Part shown: positions 57,830 through 64,000 of the stretch, piece after piece | Layout: every line of letters begins with the position of its first letter | Position numbering within the stretch: position 1 is the first letter of the stretch | Source of the DNA: Nectonema munidae | Taxonomy: Eukaryota > Nematomorpha > Nectonematoida > Nectonematidae | Direction: 5' to 3' | Length of the DNA: 64,000 nucleotides | Assembly (NCBI GenBank): GCA_030549495.1 | Contig: JAUIRK010000681.1 | Span: 1-64,000 of the forward strand | Notes under the pieces: model-generated | What the model was told of the DNA's origin: nothing | The model's database searches: none | What the model saw: the letters and a program-made list of their open reading frames with translations, nothing else | Program-made: the position numbers and the translations under genes

Positions 57830-58860
57830 AAAACAAAGATTTGAAGCATTTGCTTAAATGAAGTACACTGTATGACTTCATTGAAAACATTTTTCAACTC
57901 ATGGGGCATGGTTTTATGGCTCAGCGCACTGGATACCAATTACATCTGAAAATTTTTGCTTAGCAAGATTACGACTACCATGTGCTGTAAAAAAAATATA
58001 ACTTTGTCAAATATTTCTCTTACAATTGTTCTATTGCTAAGTTTTGCAAAACAAAAAATTGTATACCAGGTTCTTATCATATAATTGTACGTAAACGCAA
58101 GGCTACGACAAGTTTGCAGCATCCATCGTTACATCAATCTAAGAAAAAAGTTGAAAATCGAAGTCCAAATCAATAAAACTACGTCTGACATGTCATCAGA
58201 CATCTCTCCTATTAGCTCTTTTGACAGGAAGATATTTTTCAACTTTACAACTTTTAGCACATTCAATATATCTTTGCAACAAGGTAATATCAAAAGTTCT
58301 GCTGTTGTGGGACTTTTTGACAACAGATATTTTTTTGAAACTTTTCAAACCATACTTAATATTTTGCAAAAACATTAAAATGTTATTTATCAAACATGAA
58401 TTTGTGCAATCGTTGAACCAATAATTTTGTTTACGGAACTCAAGTGCTTTACTACCAGCGCAATTTAAAAAGTGGATGCTAACACTTCAGAACACAAAGG
58501 ACATTTATGTTTATCTTCCCCACCAGATGTTAATAAAGTAAAACGAAATTTCAAATGTGAGTCGTCATATTTCTTTTTTTTAGTCATTAAGAAAAATGCA
58601 CATTTACAAATTAGGCCTGGAAAGCAATAAAAGAAAAAAATAGTACCCAAATTTAAGAACAACTTATTTATTCTTTTTAAATGAGATTTATTGGAAAAAT
58701 GGCAAATGACCCAATATGGGTGCAATTTTTTGCGAAAAAACAATTCACTCAGTGTCCCCTGATTCCCATGCAACTTCTTTGCAGCATGCGTACTCCAGTT
58801 TGAAAACCAGTGAGCTAGAAGGTTGATGCAATCAGAATTACAAACGTCATTTGACTTCAT
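57830..58860 (-). mobile_element. ZBED5-like hAT transposase relic
   Basis: On the minus strand a start near 58590 (MTKKKKYDDSHLKFRFT) leads into a BED-finger beginning, GGEDKHKCPLCSEVLAS. Then come PTTAELLILPCCKDILNVLK, SDDMSDVVLLIWTS and a region near 57940-58100 matching the next ZBED5-like block. ZBED5/SCAN-type hAT elements have YxxSFxxxGF, KPxCxxCxEVLS and AExLILPCxKD in this order. The fragment is broken and lacks the later catalytic part. Confidence 0.75.
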
Positions 58861-59404
58861 AAAATCTGTACAGATGTGGTGGGATTGAGAGCTTACAGTG
58901 CAAGTATAATGTAGGGTAATAATAGTGTTGTGTTCATTGATAAATTTTGAAAATTATAAAAAAAAAAAGAAGTATGCCAACAAGAAATTTGAAGATGTGC
59001 GCCCCTGTTGTAAAGCATGTTTTTGACACAATGATAAAAAAACGCATGCTGGCCAAAACTCTATGAGAAATTTTGTAAATTGTGGGAAATTATAAACACA
59101 TAACTTCTAGGGTGTTTAACAGTCGATGAAAAAGCGAAAAATTTTAATGAAGATGAGTGAAGACATCTTGTGATTTTTGTTTAAAAATAATTCCCTGAAT
59201 ATCAACCAAGAGATGATTAAACAAAATTGCTTAAATTATGTCTTATATTTCTTGGATTACTACAAGAAAAACAATATGATGAATGCTACTAATCCTTAAC
59301 ACAGAGCAAGATAATTTATTGTTTCTATTTGTCTAAATTAACATCAAAATAAAATAAAGCAATAAAACAATTCAATGTATTTGTTGTTAAATCATACACT
59401 AGAT

Positions 59405-59828
59405 CAGTGTGTCGCAAAAACTTTTCAAGTGTATCGCGAGATTTTTTAGAAATAATAAAAAGATACAGTTATCCCTCAAATAGCACGACTTCGATTAACG
59501 AATGCATTAACCGAAATCAAATCTAAAACGCGAGAAAGACTTCTCGGAATTGATGATGAAATGCGAGTTTGCTTGTCGTCTTTGGACCCTCGATGGAATT
59601 TAATTTGTACTCGAAAGCAAGCTCATTTGTCACACTGAATAAAATTTTATTGTTGTTGTTGTTTCTTCGTCCAGTTTCTTTCTGTTGCTACTTTAATCTT
59701 AATGTTTAATGGATTACTAGGATACTGTTAATTATAATACTTCATTTGATAGTTTTTTTGAAATATTTGCTTGGTGGTGTGTCGATGTAAAGAGTGTGTC
59801 GCGGCTCAAAAAAGTTAGGGAAACGCTG
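59405..59828. mobile_element. hAT-type non-autonomous element, perfect 8-bp duplication, with a nested repeat
   Basis: The left end is CAGTGTGTCGCAAAAACTTT. The right end in inverse is CAGCGTTTCCCTAACTTTTT. CACTAGAT flanks both sides exactly (59397-59404, 59829-59836). Inside at about 59466, CAGTTATCCCTCAAATAGCA starts a second, pogo-like end followed by GACTTCGATTAACGAATG, so another element may be inserted. Non-coding; a (TTG)n stretch lies near 59650. Confidence 0.88.
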
Positions 59829-59836
59829 CACTAGAT

Positions 59837-60898
59837 AGACCTTAGTTTTGCGCCACTAAACTAACACTAAATGCTAAAAAAATACAAAAAAAGTTACAAA
59901 ATTACTTTTAAAGTATTAAGTCGAAATCTTTCATATCGAAATAATATTCTTGTTGTTCATCTTTGTTTGATTCAAAATTGAGTAATAAAAAAAAGGAAGT
60001 TGTATTCATTTACTTAAGAATACAATAGAAAAACGCTGTCTTGTTGAAAATTTTGCCAATCCCATTTTAAAAGAGAAAGATATAGAAAGAAAAACAAATT
60101 TTGGATTTTGTTTCTAGCAATATCATAAAATTTTAATTTTATAAAGGTATCGCTGAGATTTTTAAATAAAGAAAAAAGAAAGTGGGAAAATGACAATAGT
60201 TTTAAATTAGCGAACAATTTAATTGAAATTGAATAAAGAATTAAAGACTTTCAGGTTATGCAATTTTCTCTTAAAGTTTTAACAAAATTAGAAAAATCAA
60301 TCTTAAAATAAAAGCTGAAAAGGTAAATACTCAAAAATGACTTTTTTTTATTTATATTCTATTTTAATACAGTCTACGCAGAGGTTAAAAACTTACATTA
60401 TCAATGTTTTCTTTGTCATAACCTTGTCTTTAATTGTTTATTATCTCAATTAATATTAATTCAATTTAAAATGTTTTTCCCGTATTGCAATATCATCCCT
60501 TCAAAATAGTTTTGTCTCCCCTTTTTACCCTAGTTCTGGTACTTCAATACGTTAAGATTCCATATAATTGTATCAGTTTATAGTCAATTTTCACATGTCT
60601 TTGCCGAGGAAGAGGTAATGTTTCTTACTTTACAGCAGGGGCTTGTTGAGGAATTTTGATCTAGGTGGAAAACTCTAAGGAAAGACAAACCTAGTTTATG
60701 ATATTAGATCTAGCCGGATTTTTTTATAAAGCAAATGGTTGAATGAGCATAATATATTGACCATTTTTGTTCATATGATAATGTCATATATGAGATTATG
60801 TTTATAAAGAACAGACAATGTTCTTAGGGGATAGAAAATTTTAAGGACGGATTTGTCTCCATGTTCTACACTTTATAATAAAAATGCAAAGAAGTATT
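59837..60898. other. Unassigned AT-rich stretch
   Basis: Downstream flank of the membrane-protein exon. No repeat or exon was recognised. Confidence 0.45.
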
Positions 60899-61422
60899 TT
60901 ATTCACTCTTTAGTTGTTTAGCCTTAATCTTAGCGAGTAAGGATGAAAAAGAAGGTATAAAAATACAAAATGATATCAACATCAATGGAAAATTGAAAGC
61001 CAGCATCGTGCCAATGGATAAAGTACTTTTAACAGCAACATCCTCTGAATCGCTAGATGTGAAATGGTGTTTGATAAGGACTATCAAAGTGTTGATGAAA
61101 ACAGAGTAGAAAAATGTTATTGAGTAGACAAACTCAAAAAGGTGGTGATGAGCTTTGGCATTAATGATGGAATAAGCACAGTACAGCTTTAAGGGAATCA
61201 AAATGAACACTTTCAAAAGAGAAGCTGCGTAGAGGTATGATGAAAAGTCGTTTCCAGCAAAACCTGTGTGATTAGTGCTTAACGTAAGAATTTTGGCAAC
61301 TATGTTATTGTGAAACGTGAAATCTTCATTGTAGACCAGGTAGTAAAGATTTAAGATTCCAAAAATTAAAGCTGAAATTACATACCATGCACACCTTAAT
61401 GTCTTTAACTTTTCATGGCAAT
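60899..61422 (-). CDS. Last exon of an uncharacterised four-helix membrane protein
   Basis: The exon starts after a good acceptor (TTATGTTTTAATATTTTAG) and ends at TAA; the reading frame contributes 173 residues. It begins CHEKLKTLRCAW and shows four hydrophobic segments: WYVISALIFGILNLYYLV; YLYAASLLKVFILIPLKLYC; FVYSITFFYSVFINTLIVLI; and MLAFNFPLMLISFCIFIP. A Ser/Asp-rich loop (TSSDSEDVAVKS) separates the last two, and the C-terminus is Lys-rich. A possible N-glycosylation site, NHT, lies after the first helix. The open frame runs upstream to 61513 but has no ATG there, so it starts by splicing and earlier exons lie at higher coordinates. I do not recognise the family; a lineage-specific or LAPTM-like protein are both possible. 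Confidence 0.6.
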
Positions 61423-61735
61423 CTAAAATATTAAAACATAAAATAAGGGTTGTTAAGTAGCTTAAATCTAGTTGTAATCGGAGTACAGGAACGTTTTGCG
61501 AAAATTCGGCCAAAAAAGTAAATTTTTATATCATGGGTGATAAACATGGCAAGATTTATATTTATAAAGCCGTATTTTCCTAGAATTTCATTTAGTAAGC
61601 TTAGACGAAATATATGTGGGAAAAAATTTTTCCGCTAAAAATAACATTTTGGTAATTTCGAGGGGAAAATTTTTTTAATAACAATTTCATTAGGTCTTGA
61701 TTTTTAAATATGCGATAATTATGCTTGTTCTAAAG

Positions 61736-62742
61736 CAGTGACTCTCAATCCTTTTACCAGCACGTTCCCTTAAAGGCAAACCTTCCTCTCACGCCCCCAA
61801 TACATATTCTTTTTATTAACAGTGAATATAAATTAGTAAGATACTGATATAACTTTTTCGTAATTATTATTAGTAATATATTTGACATTTTATTTGATTG
61901 CTATGAGTGAGATTCATTATTCATTTTATTAATATACTTATTAACATCGAATATAAATTGAATCGTAAATAAGTATGACAAAGTGGTATTTATGCATTCG
62001 TTTCATAGAATTATAAATATTTCCTCACATTTCCGAAATTTTTTATTTTATTGAACTCACGCCTTCTCTTAGAACAGGGGTTTTTAACCTGGAGTTCACC
62101 TAAGGGGTGGGTGCAAGAAATCTTAATAAACTTTTTGTTAAAAATGCATGCACTCTTTGATTTTGCTGATTCAATGAGGTTATTTTTTTGTAAGTTTTAG
62201 GAAAGAAACATTGTACCTTTTCATCACTATAATCTATATATATTATAAACATATTTGATTACTACTACATATAAGTATATATCGATTATACAACACGTTG
62301 CCTAATCCCATATTACTGATTAGTTTCGCCATTCATCCTAGGTTATCATAGCTAGAAAGTAATAAAACTGAGAAGCACACAGCAGGTTATGAAAGCTACA
62401 AAGCAATAACTTTCCCCTCTTCTTCAAATTAAAAATAAGTCGAGAAATCGTCTAGATGCGCAACATGACATGCGTCTTGCACTTAACTAAAAAGAGCCTC
62501 AAAGCGTAAAAATAATTGAAACTAAACTGGAGCAAATGTCTCATTAATTGTAAGCTATAAATAAGTGTTCATTTATTTTATTACATGCTTGTGTATTGAT
62601 AAAAGAATAGTTTTTTTTATTTTGTGATGGGGGTGAATTTTCTGCACATAAAGGGTGCCAGAATCGAAAAAAGTTCAGAAGCTGCCTTAGAAGTAACTTG
62701 AACCTCCCTAATGGAACGCGCTCCTTGGGTTAAGAACCAGAG
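61736..62742. mobile_element. hAT-type element with perfect 8-bp duplication and an inner hAT-like end
   Basis: The left end is CAGTGACTCTCAATCC. The right end in inverse is CTCTGGTTCTTAACCCAAGG. TTCTAAAG flanks both sides exactly (61728-61735, 62743-62750). The ends resemble the common hAT wording CAGTGGTTCTCAACCC. Inside, at about 62074, CAGGGGTTTTTAACCTGGAG is a second hAT-like end, so part of another element may be nested. No transposase was seen. It is upstream of, or in an intron of, the minus-strand membrane-protein gene. Confidence 0.85.
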
Positions 62743-62750
62743 TTCTAAAG

Positions 62751-64000
62751 TATTCACTTTCGTCAAAAATTATAACGCTTATATTTTATAGCATTAATAA
62801 AAGCGAAAATTTTATAAAGTGATATTCCATGTTCCACACACTGTTTTGAGAAACAAGACTCACTTTTCTATTGTTTTTGATTGATTAAACCGGCCGCACA
62901 AGCAAACAGATTACTTGAAGGTAAGATATCCGTCTCTGTATACTAGATCCGCGAATGAAATAAACGATTAATCTGAGTTAAAAGACGACGTTGAGCCAGA
63001 AACCACATTCGACAGGCCTAATTTCGACGCCTAGTTCACATGAATACTCCTTGCGATAAGCACTAATTTTTAAGAAGTTTGTTACTAGTTTTTGCAGCTT
63101 AAATAATCGTTAAGGTGTAAATATGGTTGTAATACAGTTTGTGTAGTTTATTTTATGTAATCTCTTGACTGGATCCAGTACCACATAAATTCATGTCCAT
63201 GGTGAAATGTAAAACTTATTTAGTTTCCATAACAAGATCAAAGTCCAGTTTACCCGAAAAGATGACTTTTTAGGATTTATTTTCTGTAAATGTACATGTA
63301 CATTAGGGTGCTCCAAAAATATATGGTGGAAAATAAAAGTAATGAAATTTTGCTTCCACGAGCAATAAAATAGTCGATTAAGTGCATAGATTTATATGAT
63401 ATAAAAAATTTAATTCTTATTCTTAAGCATTTAGATTTTAGAGGGTTAGTATTGATTTTACTTCTAACATGACAAGAAAAATCTAGCAAAGTATCAATAC
63501 TTTTATTTTTCAGGATATCGATATCGATCACTCTAAGCATTACATTAGTTAGTGGCAAGAAAGAAAAAAGAAGAGCACCATCTTCCCTAAGTCCCAACTA
63601 AATTTCCTATAACTCTTATTCGATTTTGGTTCTAAAGAGAGACACCTATCTAACGCAGCCAACCGCCACCCAATTTTAGCCAAAGAGAAAAGGCTAATAT
63701 AAAAAGCGTAATTATCTTTATTGCTTTTCATTTAAAACAATCAAAATTTTGTTTTTTCAACGTTTTTGTTCTTGTAATTGGCTTCATTTTTCCTCTTTTT
63801 GAAAATTTGGATTTCGTTGATAAAACATTTGTTTTTTTCAGATGATGTTCTTCAATAAATTTCTTTTAACTCTTTATCATAATTAGTTTTCATTTAAAAA
63901 ATATTGCCACTTTTTTATCAAATAAAATTTCGTTTTGTGATTTTAGGTTTAGATGCATATTTCTAATTACAATAGTATTTTTACAAACTGAATTGTTCTG
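62751..64000. other. Unassigned flank
   Basis: Contains GACGACGTTGAGCCAGAAA near 62986, nearly the same as GACAACGTTGAGCCAGAAA near 36003, so it is part of some dispersed repeat. ATTAGGGTGCTCC near 63303 and AGCACCATCTTCCCTAAG near 63574 may be ends of another short element. No exon of the membrane-protein gene was identified. Confidence 0.35.

Noticed and set aside
61423-61513. Upstream extension of the membrane-protein frame
   Set aside because: It has no ATG and a strong acceptor lies exactly at 61423, so it is more likely intron.

Overview
This is an AT-rich metazoan nuclear contig. Genes are split by spliceosomal introns with GT..AG borders, there are no operons or bacterial signals, and the spaces are filled with cut-and-paste DNA transposons (hAT, pogo/Tigger, piggyBac) and tRNA-derived SINE-like repeats. 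The myocardin-related transcription factor (RPEL + SAP + leucine zipper) marks it as animal. The asparagine/serine-rich protein style, the AT richness and the ZBED-type hAT elements suggest an invertebrate, perhaps an arthropod or another AT-rich lineage; I cannot fix the phylum.

Layout. (1) 2233-9481, + strand: the 3' nine exons of eIF5B, the ribosomal-subunit-joining GTPase. The upstream G-domain exons lie to the left of the window. Positions 1-2232 are intron containing hAT and pogo fossils. (2) 9482-12446: a short tail-to-tail interval with a decayed Tigger transposase. (3) 12447-39008, - strand: one large gene, an MRTF/myocardin-family SRF co-activator, which I assembled exon by exon. 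It has three RPEL exons, an acidic exon, a basic box (KFHEYKGPP), a SAP domain, leucine-zipper segments and an acidic/hydrophobic C-terminus, about 1415 residues in all. Many of its introns carry transposon relics. (4) 39009-60898: no confident host gene. This stretch holds a piggyBac element with unusually long inverted arms, a Tigger relic, SINE-like pieces, short hAT-type elements with intact target duplications, and two hAT transposase relics. (5) 60899-61422, - strand: the last exon of an unrecognised four-helix membrane protein. (6) 61423-64000: a further hAT-type element and unassigned sequence.

The two identified genes are not a pathway cluster: one acts in translation initiation, the other in actin-controlled transcription. 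I found no CRISPR array, rRNA, true tRNA gene, viral element or novel defence-like system. The most useful new observations are the complete MRTF exon structure (including symmetric RPEL exons and a duplicated zipper core), the piggyBac element whose left arm is an inverted copy of its own transposase 3' end, two tandem arrays with roughly 147-bp units in one MRTF intron, and a set of hAT-type elements with 8-bp target-site duplications.
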